From Bacillota bacterium (GTDB taxonomy: Bacteria; Bacillota; Clostridia; Christensenellales; Borkfalkiaceae), in assembly GCA_019423125.1 (NCBI GenBank), contig JAHZBZ010000003.1:133993-197992 (forward strand): a DNA stretch of 64,000 nt. Reading direction: 5' to 3'. Shown here piece after piece: positions 57,444 to 64,000 of this stretch. The notes under the pieces are model-generated. The model did not search any database. It had not been told where the DNA came from and was given only the letters and a program-made list of their open reading frames with translations. The position numbers and the translations under genes were made by a program. Position 1 is the first letter of the stretch. Each line of letters opens with the position of its first letter.

Positions 57444-57471
57444 TTGCGCAACCGAAAACCCTCGCTATAAT
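57444..57471 (+). promoter_or_regulatory. promoter of the lipoprotein-GH3 unit
   Basis: TTGCGC, 16-base spacer, TATAAT. Confidence 0.65.
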
Positions 57472-57501
57472 GGAAGAAAAAAACTTCTGGAGGAAAAAAC
57501 A

Positions 57502-58086
57502 ATGAAACTCAAAAAGATCTTGTTCGGGGCTATGGCCGCGGCGGCGATCGGAACGATGCTCTTCGGCATGGCGGCATGCGGCGGAAGTGCGGCAAAGAGC
57601 ACGGGCACTTATCTGTCCGAAAACGAGCTCACTTACACGAATATGCTCCCCAAATACAACTACTTCTACATCGTCTCCACGACGCAGCAGCTTGACACCT
57701 TTGACGACAACACGTATTGCCTCACGGTCACGACTTCTATGTATTCCAATATCTCCGTCGGTCCCGATGTTCCCACGGGTGAAGAGACCTGGAACGACCG
57801 CGGACAGACGATCACCCGCTATTACGGCGAATGCACCGTGACGGTGGATACCGAGGACGAGTCCATCGTCTACGTCAACATCAGCACCCCCACGCGCGTC
57901 GTTGCGGCTTCTTTCGGGGCTGCGACCATCGACACGAACGGCGAGTGGACAGAGGCGGTCGTCAAGGCGAGCGGTGCAGAGACTGCGACGGACTATCTCG
58001 CAGGCAAAACGGAGAAATTCCCGACCGAGGGACATGAATTCATGGTCTCGCTGAAGACCTGCTCTTTTGATCAGTTCAACTGGTAA
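57502..58086 (+). CDS. lipoprotein of unknown function
   Basis: A 194-residue exported protein. The signal is KLKKILFGAMAAAAIGTMLFGMAACGG, with a lipobox (GMAAC) placing the lipidated Cys at residue 26. The mature part is polar, rich in Thr, Ser and Tyr and probably beta-structured. No family recognised. It is 17 bases from the GH3 gene and thus likely works with it at the cell surface, for example in glycan binding. Confidence 0.78.
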   Translation: MKLKKILFGAMAAAAIGTMLFGMAACGGSAAKSTGTYLSENELTYTNMLPKYNYFYIVSTTQQLDTFDDNTYCLTVTTSMYSNISVGPDVPTGEETWNDRGQTITRYYGECTVTVDTEDESIVYVNISTPTRVVAASFGAATIDTNGEWTEAVVKASGAETATDYLAGKTEKFPTEGHEFMVSLKTCSFDQFNW

Positions 58087-58103
58087 AGCGGGAGGGCAAG
58101 ACA

Positions 58104-61100
58104 TTGAAAGACAACAAGATCGTGAAAGGGCTCGCCGCCGTGACTTCGAAGACGAAGATCTGGCGCGGCCTCGCCGCGGCGCTCGGTCTCGTGTTCTCGC
58201 TCTTCCTCGTGCTTTCCAACCTCGCGTGGTATTATGAGGGATTCGTCAACGATTTCTTCAACATCACCGCGCCCACCATCGAGGGCAACGAGGACACGCA
58301 GATCTACAAGAGCAGCTACGGCGATTTCAATGCGGAAAACTGCAAAACGCTCATTGAGGACGAAAACGACTTCAACATCCGCGCGATGCAGGAGGGTGCA
58401 GTGCTCCTGCGCAACGAGGACAACGCGCTTCCGCTCGCCGAAGACGAGCGCAACGTGACGCTGTTCGGCAACTCTGTCAAAAATCCCGTCTATGCGACCA
58501 ACGGCGGCGGCGCTGACTTCAAAGCGGAGCGCGGCGGCTCGCTGTACGATGCATTCGATTCGGCGGGCTTCAACATCAACGACACCCTGTTCAACGCCTA
58601 CAAGAACAGCCCCGACGAGCGCGTCTCTTCCTCGACGCCCGGCACCTCCGACATCGGCGAGGTGGACATCTCCTTCTACACGAGCGAGCTCAAAGCGACC
58701 TTCGACGAGTATGGCGACGCCGCGATCGTCCTCCTCACGCGTTACGGCGGCGAAGGCGTCGACCTCGATTATGTCGCGGACGCGGACGGCGTGCCTCTTC
58801 TCTCCCTGCACAAGGAGGAAGAGGACCTTCTGAAGATGATCAAGGATTCGGGCAAGTTCGAAAAGACGATCGTGCTCGTGAACAGCCCTTTCCCGATGGA
58901 CATCGAGTGGATCGAGGACGCGGATTACGGCGTGGACGCCTGCGTCGCTTTCGGCGCGGCGGGCGACGTCGGGTTCATCGGCATCGCAAACCTTCTCATC
59001 GGCAAGGCGGATTTTTCGGGCCATCTGACCGACACCTATGCGACCGATTCGCTCTCCGCTCCCGCGATGCGCAATTTCGGCGACTTCACCTTCTCCAACC
59101 ATTCGACCAAGTACGAGAACAAGTACGTCGTATACGCGGAGAACATCTACGTCGGCTATAAGTACTACGAGACCCGCTATCAGGACCAGGTGCTCGGCAT
59201 CAACGATGCGGACAGCACCAAGGGCGCTTATGCCTCTTCGGGCGGCTGGGACTATGCGCAGGAGATGGCTTATACCTTCGGCTACGGGCTCTCTTACGCG
59301 CAGTTCACCCAGGAAGTGCAGAGCATCGAATGGGATAAAGAAGCACACGAAGTGGTCGCCAAGGTCCGCGTCGTCAACGAGGGCTGCGCGGAGGGCTCCG
59401 CTTACGAGGGCAAATCCAAGAGCGTCGTGCAGCTTTATGCACAGCTTCCCTATGAAGACGGAATGGCGGAAAAATCCGCGATACAGATGATCGGCTTTGC
59501 CAAGACGGGCGAGCTTGCGCCCGGCGAAGAGGAGATCGTCGAGATCCGTGCGGATGACTATCTGTTCGCCACCTACGACGAAGAGGCGGTCAACGGCGCG
59601 GATGCGAGCAAGACGGGCTGCTATGTCTTCGACGCGGGCGACTACTATTTCGCGATCGGAAACGATGCGCACGATGCGCTCAACAACGTGCTCGCGGCGC
59701 GCGGCGTGACGGGGCTCTTCGATGAAAAGGGGAACACAGTCACGGGAGACGCCGACAAGGCACAGGTCTTTAACCTCGCCGAGACGGACAACACGACGTA
59801 TGCGCGGTCGGAGGCGACGGGCGAGATCGTCAGCAATCAGTTCGACGAGATCGATTACAATTATTTCATTGAAAACACCATCACCTATCTGACGCGGAGC
59901 GACTGGAACACCTATCCCGTTTCCTATACAGACCTCGCCGTCAACGACGAGATGAAGACGCTTCTCGTCGGCGAGACGTACACGACGCCTTCCGATTCCC
60001 CCGCGGTGAGCTCCATCACGACGGGTGCGGACAACGGCCTCGAATTTATCGACATGAAGGACGTGCCTTACACGGGCACCTATACGGACGCGAACGGCGT
60101 GGAGCAGGACGCGGACGAGATGTGGGAGAAATTCCTCGAGCAGCTGACCGTGCAGGATCTGGCGACCATCTGCGGCGAGACGATGGGCAATGCGAAGATC
60201 GCGTCTGTCAACAAGCCTGCAAACTCCAACACCGACGGCCCGAAGGGCTTTACGGGCGTCTATCAGCGCGGCGACGGTTCGGGCGTGACGCTGTATGTGG
60301 ACGAAGTCACGATGGCGAGCACCTGGAATCTCGACCTGCACGCAGAGCGCGGCAAGTTCTTTGCGGAAGATGCGCTGTATGCGGGCTATACGATGATCTT
60401 CGGGCCGGGCGCGGACTGGCACCGCACCCCGTATTCGGGCAGAAATTCCGAGTACTATTCCGAGGACGCCAACATGTCCTATCTGTGCGGCGCGGCACAG
60501 GTCAAGACCATGCAGGAGGGCGGCCTGATCGCGGCGATCAAGCACCTCGTCGGAAACGACCAGGAGACCAACCGCCACGGCGTGGCGACCTTCTCCAACG
60601 AACAGGGATTCCGTCAGGGCTCGCTCCGCTGCTTTGAGGGCGCTCTGCGCGGCGATGTGGGCGGTGCGCTCGGAACGATGACCTGCTTCAACCGCGTCGG
60701 ACTCACGGCGGGCGCCGCGAGCGAAGCGGTGCTCAAGACCGTCCTGCGCGACGAATGGGGATTTTTGGGCGTCAACCTGACCGACTCCTCCAAAGATGCG
60801 GCCGATTATGTCCACACCGAGGAGTGCATCGTAAACGGCACCGACATGTTCAACAACGACAGCGGACGCACCAACGAGCTGGTCAAGCTGGTCAAACAGG
60901 GCAAGGACGGCACCATTTTGCTCGCAATGCGCGAGGCGAACAAGCACTTCTACTATGCATATTCGAGGTCCAACCTCGTCAACGGGCTGGAAAAGGGCGT
61001 CGAAGTTCCCGATTTCATTCCCTGGTGGCAGCCTGCGCTCATCAGCGTCGACGTCGTGACGGGTACGCTGTGCGTGCTCTCGCTCGCGATGTTTGCGGTG

Positions 61101-61142
61101 GGTGAATACGTATTCAAGAGACGCGAAGGAGGGAACGTGTGA
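58104..61142 (+). CDS. membrane-anchored, domain-permuted GH3 glycosidase
   Basis: A 1012-residue protein. The TTG start at 58104 follows GGAGG by 8 bases. A membrane helix is at about 22-42 and another at about 977-1003, so both ends are anchored. The GH3 C-terminal domain comes first (QEGAVLLRNEDNALPL, about 90-330), then an FnIII-like part (YTFGYGLSYAQFT... about 385-520). The GH3 catalytic barrel is last (about 690-950), with Lys813-His814 (KHLVGNDQETNRHG). Candidate nucleophile is Asp894 in GVNLTDSSKD, where most relatives have SDW. Substrate is likely a beta-glucoside or related glycan. Confidence 0.9.
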   Translation: MKDNKIVKGLAAVTSKTKIWRGLAAALGLVFSLFLVLSNLAWYYEGFVNDFFNITAPTIEGNEDTQIYKSSYGDFNAENCKTLIEDENDFNIRAMQEGAVLLRNEDNALPLAEDERNVTLFGNSVKNPVYATNGGGADFKAERGGSLYDAFDSAGFNINDTLFNAYKNSPDERVSSSTPGTSDIGEVDISFYTSELKATFDEYGDAAIVLLTRYGGEGVDLDYVADADGVPLLSLHKEEEDLLKMIKDSGKFEKTIVLVNSPFPMDIEWIEDADYGVDACVAFGAAGDVGFIGIANLLIGKADFSGHLTDTYATDSLSAPAMRNFGDFTFSNHSTKYENKYVVYAENIYVGYKYYETRYQDQVLGINDADSTKGAYASSGGWDYAQEMAYTFGYGLSYAQFTQEVQSIEWDKEAHEVVAKVRVVNEGCAEGSAYEGKSKSVVQLYAQLPYEDGMAEKSAIQMIGFAKTGELAPGEEEIVEIRADDYLFATYDEEAVNGADASKTGCYVFDAGDYYFAIGNDAHDALNNVLAARGVTGLFDEKGNTVTGDADKAQVFNLAETDNTTYARSEATGEIVSNQFDEIDYNYFIENTITYLTRSDWNTYPVSYTDLAVNDEMKTLLVGETYTTPSDSPAVSSITTGADNGLEFIDMKDVPYTGTYTDANGVEQDADEMWEKFLEQLTVQDLATICGETMGNAKIASVNKPANSNTDGPKGFTGVYQRGDGSGVTLYVDEVTMASTWNLDLHAERGKFFAEDALYAGYTMIFGPGADWHRTPYSGRNSEYYSEDANMSYLCGAAQVKTMQEGGLIAAIKHLVGNDQETNRHGVATFSNEQGFRQGSLRCFEGALRGDVGGALGTMTCFNRVGLTAGAASEAVLKTVLRDEWGFLGVNLTDSSKDAADYVHTEECIVNGTDMFNNDSGRTNELVKLVKQGKDGTILLAMREANKHFYYAYSRSNLVNGLEKGVEVPDFIPWWQPALISVDVVTGTLCVLSLAMFAVGEYVFKRREGGNV

Positions 61143-61540
61143 TGAATTCCGTGTTTAAAAACAGGACGATCGGTTTCTACATCGCGCTCGCGGCGTCCGT
61201 CGTCGCGCTGGTCGCGGACATACTGTTCATCGCGCTGGACGGAACGGACAGGACTTTCTCTTCCGTCGCCTTCGTGTTCATGCTCGCGGGCTCCGTGTCC
61301 GTGCTTCTGATGCTCTTTACCGATCTTGCCTTTGCGCCCGTATTGCAGGCGGGGCTGTTCATCGCGGGCTTCGCGCTCGAACTGAACGCCACCCTTCCTT
61401 CGGTGTCCGACGTCTGGAACGGCGTCAACTTCATCGGCGGAAACGCGACGCTCGGCATCATCTTCACCGCAGTCTTTTTCCTCTGCGCGGTCGCGGCGAT
61501 CGTCGCCTGCTTCCTCCCGCAGAGAAAACAGGCGGCATAG
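61142..61540 (+). CDS. four-helix membrane protein of unknown function
   Basis: A 132-residue protein with four membrane segments (about 12-32, 43-62, 66-86, 104-125) and short loops. ATG 61142 shares a base with the GH3 stop, and GGAGGG lies 8 bases upstream, so the two are coupled. No family recognised. It may help anchor or stabilise the GH3 enzyme, but this is only by position. A hairpin GGGGAGCGG/CCGCTCCCC follows at 61555-61576 without a T run. Confidence 0.75.
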   Translation: MNSVFKNRTIGFYIALAASVVALVADILFIALDGTDRTFSSVAFVFMLAGSVSVLLMLFTDLAFAPVLQAGLFIAGFALELNATLPSVSDVWNGVNFIGGNATLGIIFTAVFFLCAVAAIVACFLPQRKQAA

Positions 61541-61690
61541 ATCTCACGGGCGGGGAGCGGGTTTCCGCTCCCCGAACTGCCCGAACGGCAGAAAAAGATG
61601 CTTTGCGCTCTGTAAAGAGCGCCGTGCACTTAGGCATATAAACTGAAAGGTCTCTTTTTCATGGTTGTTAAACTGTTTTCAGAGGGCGCC

Positions 61691-61860
61691 GCCTGCAAGG
61701 GCGGCGCCCTCTGCGCATTTTTTTGTCAAACCGCTTTTGTCAAACCGCCTGCAAGGGCGGCGCCCTCTGCGCATTTTTTTGTCAAACTGCTTTTTGTCAA
61801 ACCGCCCGCAAGGGCGGCGCCCTCTGCGCATTTTTTTGTCAAACTGCTTTTTGTCAAACC
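61691..61860. repeat. three tandem 56-57-bp units with terminator-like content
   Basis: Units at 61691, 61747 and 61804, lengths 56, 57 and 57. Each has GCCYGCAAGGGCGGCGCCC, then TCTGCGCA, T7, and TTGTCAAAC twice. The first unit also has an upstream arm making a 12-bp stem GAGGGCGCCGCC / GGCGGCGCCCTC (from 61682). Confidence 0.92.
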
Positions 61861-61920
61861 GCCCGCCGCGCGGAATCCTCCGCGCGGCGGGCTTTTCTCT
61901 TTTTATTCCGCGCGGCGGGC
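61861..61920. repeat. palindrome GCCCGCCGCGCGGA plus an extra arm
   Basis: 14-bp stem at 61861-61892 (ATCC loop, then T4), followed by a third copy of the right arm TCCGCGCGGCGGGC at 61907-61920. The same palindrome recurs at 63833-63864. Confidence 0.88.
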
Positions 61921-61999
61921 TTATTTCTTTCTCGTTAGAGAGGGGCAAACTGTTGCGGAAGAAAATTTTCCCGCCAAAAAAAATTTAACTGAAAAACGC

Positions 62000-62030
62000 T
62001 TGACAATTTATACTATGTAATGTATAGTAT
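62000..62030 (+). promoter_or_regulatory. padR promoter with overlapping operator
   Basis: TTGACA, 17-base spacer, TATAGT. ATACTAT (62010-62016) and ATAGTAT (62024-62030) form a 7+7 inverted repeat over the -10 box, a likely PadR operator. Confidence 0.8.
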
Positions 62031-62060
62031 TATGCATAAAAAGGTATGGAGGCGAGGCGA

Positions 62061-62375
62061 TTGGACGCACAACTCAAAAAGGGTTTGCTGGACGTATGCG
62101 TCCTGTCCGTACTGCGGGAGGGCGAGTCTTACGGCTATAAGATCATCTCGGACGTCGCGCCTTACATCGCCATCTCCGAGTCGACGCTCTATCCCATCCT
62201 GAAGCGGCTGGAGAGCGCGGGCGCGGTGACGACGAGGAGCGGCGCGGTCAACGGGAGGCTTCGGAAGTACTACCGCATCACGCAGAAGGGCATGGAGCGC
62301 ATCTGCGAGTTTGTGGAGGACGTAAAGGAATTCGAGAGGATCTATGAATTTATACTGCGGGGAGGCAGGCAATGA
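62061..62375 (+). CDS. PadR-family transcriptional repressor
   Basis: A 104-residue short PadR. I chose TTG 62061 (MDAQLKKGLLDVCVLSVL) because it follows GGAGG by 8 bases and matches the family start; an ATG at 62046 overlaps the ribosome site. The winged helix is ESYGYKIISDVAPYIAISES with TLYPILKRLESAGAV, and the wing is RLRKYYRIT. Such PadR proteins control DUF1700/DUF4097 membrane operons. Autoregulation is likely through the inverted repeat over its promoter. Confidence 0.92.
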   Translation: MDAQLKKGLLDVCVLSVLREGESYGYKIISDVAPYIAISESTLYPILKRLESAGAVTTRSGAVNGRLRKYYRITQKGMERICEFVEDVKEFERIYEFILRGGRQ

Positions 62376-62935
62376 CAGAAAAAGAATGGTTCAGGCAGTT
62401 TAAAAGGGAGCTTTCCGCCCTGCCGCGCGCGGAGCGCGAGGCGGCGGTGCAATACTATCGGGAGCTTTTCGGCGACCGTTCCGACGGCGGAGAGCGGGAG
62501 GAGGACATCCTCGCCTCGTTCGGCGCCCCTGCGCAGGCGGCGGCGGGCATTCTCGCCGAGCGGGAGGAAAAGGCGCCGGCGCGCAGTGCGGGCGGGGCAG
62601 GCCGTACCCTTGTCGGGATGCTGCTGATGGTCTTCGTCGCCTTTCCCGTGGGGCTAGCGGTCTTCGTGATCGCGGTGACGGCGGGCGCGCTGTCCGTCGG
62701 CGGCGTCGCGCTTGTCGCGGGCGGGGGCGCGCAGACCGTGGCTTTCCTCGTGCTGATGGGGATGCGCGGCTTTTCCGCGGCCTTTCTCGCGCAGGTCGGC
62801 ATTGGCATCGCGCTTGTGGGCGCGGGGCTTTTGCTCATCCCTATCCTTCTGAAAGTCGCAAAAAAACTCTTCCGCCTGTGCGGGATGCTGTTCGTGTTCA
62901 TCGCGCGGCTTGTCACGGGCAAAAAGGAGGCCTGA
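62372..62935 (+). CDS. DUF1700 membrane protein
   Basis: A 187-residue protein overlapping padR by 4 bases. The N-terminal cytosolic helix bundle (EWFRQFKRELSALPRAEREA and ILASFGAPAQAA) is the DUF1700 hallmark. Three or four membrane helices follow from about residue 72. Known only as the usual partner of PadR and DUF4097 proteins. Role is probably envelope stress response; not established. Confidence 0.9.
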   Translation: MTEKEWFRQFKRELSALPRAEREAAVQYYRELFGDRSDGGEREEDILASFGAPAQAAAGILAEREEKAPARSAGGAGRTLVGMLLMVFVAFPVGLAVFVIAVTAGALSVGGVALVAGGGAQTVAFLVLMGMRGFSAAFLAQVGIGIALVGAGLLLIPILLKVAKKLFRLCGMLFVFIARLVTGKKEA

Positions 62936-62936
62936 A

Positions 62937-63815
62937 ATGGAAAAGACAAATACCTTCGGGAAACTCGTCGTCGCGGGCGCGGCGCTTCTGGTTGCGGGCG
63001 CCATCGTGTTTTTGGTCGGGCTGGGGCTTTCGGGCTGGAAATTTTCCGCGCTGAGCACCGTCACCTATGAGCAGAAGAGCTACACGGCGGAAGGGGAGAT
63101 CTCCTCCGTCTCCGTCGAATATTCCAACGCCGACATCCTCGTCGTCGTGGACGAGGGCGCGGAGCGCGTCACCCTCTCTTATCCCGTGGGATTCGACAAG
63201 GTCACCGACCGCGCGTCCGCGGTGACGCTGGAGGAAAAAGAGGGAAAACTGACCGTGACCGAGGCGCCGCAGCAGTTCTGGTTCGGCTTTTCGGTGCAGA
63301 CGCCCGCGTTTACGCTCACCCTTCCCGCGGGGGAGTATGCGGACATTTCCCTTTCCACGGCCAACGGCAACGTCTCGGCGCGGGGGCTGAAGGTCGCGGG
63401 CACGCTTGCGCTCGGCTCCGAAAACGGAAACATCTCCCTCTCTGCGAGCGAGGCGGGAAAGGCGTCGCTCTCCACAAAGAACGGGAACATCGCGATCGAG
63501 GACGTCACGGCGGAGACGCTCTCTGCGGAAAGCGCGCTGGGCGACATCGCGCAGGCGGGCGCGCTGGAAGTCGGCACGCTGACCTGCTCGACGGAGCTGG
63601 GAGACGTCTCGCTGGATAAGGCGCTCGTGCAGAGCGCGCAGCTCTCCTCCGAGCTCGGCGACGTGACGGCACACCTTTCGGGCGTGCGCGAGGATTACAG
63701 CGTGACCGTGCGCACGGAGATGGGGGAGTGCAACATTTCCTCTTATGTCGGCGGCGCGCGCGACGTCACGGCGCAGACGTCGATGGGTGACATCTTCATC
63801 GCGTTTGAAAACTGA
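62937..63815 (+). CDS. DUF4097 beta-helix protein
   Basis: A 292-residue protein starting one base after the DUF1700 stop, with GGAGG six bases before. One N-terminal membrane helix (about 11-32) is followed by an extracytoplasmic right-handed beta-solenoid, visible as repeated ENGNISLSAS, KNGNIAIEDV, ALGDIAQAG, ELGDVSLDKA, EMGECNISSY and SMGDIFIAF rungs. The domain is of the adhesin-like DUF4097 type. Last gene of the padR operon. Confidence 0.9.
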   Translation: MEKTNTFGKLVVAGAALLVAGAIVFLVGLGLSGWKFSALSTVTYEQKSYTAEGEISSVSVEYSNADILVVVDEGAERVTLSYPVGFDKVTDRASAVTLEEKEGKLTVTEAPQQFWFGFSVQTPAFTLTLPAGEYADISLSTANGNVSARGLKVAGTLALGSENGNISLSASEAGKASLSTKNGNIAIEDVTAETLSAESALGDIAQAGALEVGTLTCSTELGDVSLDKALVQSAQLSSELGDVTAHLSGVREDYSVTVRTEMGECNISSYVGGARDVTAQTSMGDIFIAFEN

Positions 63816-63832
63816 ACGTGCAGACAGACGGT

Positions 63833-63870
63833 GCCCGCCGCGCGGAAGGATCCGCGCGGCGGGCGTTTTT
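63833..63870 (+). terminator. terminator after DUF4097, same palindrome as at 61861
   Basis: GCCCGCCGCGCGGA pairs with TCCGCGCGGCGGGC (AGGA loop), then GT5. Confidence 0.9.
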
Positions 63871-63949
63871 GGCTTGCGAAAACCACCCGTTTAACGGGTG
63901 GTTTTCGCAAGCCAAGTCAAGACCACCCGTTTTACGGGTGGTCTTGACT
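63871..63949. repeat. two adjacent palindromes sharing the core ACCACCCGTT/AACGGGTGGT
   Basis: First palindrome 63871-63913 has 21-bp arms around T; second 63915-63949 has 16-bp arms around TTT. Cores are almost identical, flanks differ. Beyond them the sequence becomes AT-rich up to the window end. This resembles subterminal hairpins of IS200/IS605-type elements, but no transposase is visible. Confidence 0.7.
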
Positions 63950-64000
63950 CTTTCCTTATTTATATAGATTGTGTAAAAATTGCAATACACTATTGTTTTT

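Larger units (their letters stand above)
61541..61999. other. non-coding repeat zone before padR
   Basis: Contains a tandem terminator-like repeat, GC palindromes and an AT-rich end. No gene seen. Confidence 0.7.

Noticed and set aside
58071..60947. Long minus-strand open frame opposite the GH3 gene
   Set aside because: Shadow frame with Arg/Val/Asp-rich composition; the plus strand has recognisable GH3 motifs and a ribosome site.
63796..63990. 64-codon minus-strand frame at the window end
   Set aside because: It translates three palindromes and the end of the DUF4097 gene; no ribosome site.

Overview
The window reads as a chromosomal segment of a high-GC anaerobic Clostridia-type Firmicute. 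The signs are the block rpsB-tsf-pyrH-frr-uppS-cdsA-dxr-rseP, a ruvX/DUF1292 pair, a yybP-ykoY-type riboswitch, a NiaR-controlled nadABC operon, and an [FeFe]-hydrogenase operon with sensory architecture. The exact lineage is a guess (a gut Christensenellales-like bacterium would fit). Codon use is uniformly GC-rich except for one AT-rich island near 12.37-12.96 kb. Most promoters fit the sigma-A pattern (TTGACA-17-TATAAT), and several genes start with TTG behind a good GGAGG (pyrH, nadC, the P-type ATPase, the GH3 enzyme, padR). I saw no tRNA, rRNA, CRISPR array or intact transposase.

Layout. 0-9.3 kb: a truncated MFS transporter, ruvX-DUF1292, then translation (S2, EF-Ts, RRF), UMP kinase and envelope/isoprenoid genes (uppS, cdsA, dxr, rseP). 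9.4-13 kb, minus strand: an ABC-F ATPase, a PflA-like radical SAM protein and an AT-rich small membrane metallopeptidase. 13-25 kb: metK, comF, secA, a bPH-domain protein, a Na+/Ca2+ exchanger, prfB, tsaD, an M23 peptidase and small membrane proteins. 24.4-29.2 kb: radC-gltX fused at operon level to a NarL-type two-component system and a zinc-ribbon/LRR protein. 29.4-33 kb: nadA-nadB-nadC-niaR. 33-36 kb: a manganese-type riboswitch and a P-type cation ATPase.

36-41 kb: a four-gene sensory hydrogenase operon resembling hfsABCD (2Fe-2S protein, H-cluster protein with PAS domain, SpoIIE-type phosphatase, second [FeFe] hydrogenase). It ends in a 450-bp zone of palindromes and a tandem 44-bp repeat. 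41.6-43.7 kb: a DUF1846 protein and a CvpA-like protein. 43.9-50.2 kb, minus strand: a six-gene polyamine operon (speD-speA-speE-speB-carboxyspermidine dehydrogenase-nspC) that encodes both known routes from putrescine to spermidine. It lies behind a roughly 290-nt, highly structured RNA with its own consensus promoter and intrinsic terminator; I regard this as the most interesting object in the window. 50.8-55.1 kb: arabinose catabolism (FGGY kinase, araD, araA), with a repeat-rich 470-bp gap before araA. 55.2-61.5 kb: a LytTR/GHKL two-component pair, then a lipoprotein, a domain-permuted membrane-anchored GH3 enzyme and a 4-TM protein. 61.5-62 kb: three tandem copies of a 57-bp terminator-bearing unit. 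62-63.8 kb: a self-regulated padR-DUF1700-DUF4097 operon. The last 170 bases carry two palindromes sharing a core, possibly the edge of an IS200/IS605-like element.

Putting it together: dissolved-metal sensing, NAD supply, hydrogen sensing, polyamine synthesis and arabinose/beta-glucoside use are each packaged as a compact operon with its own regulator or leader RNA.
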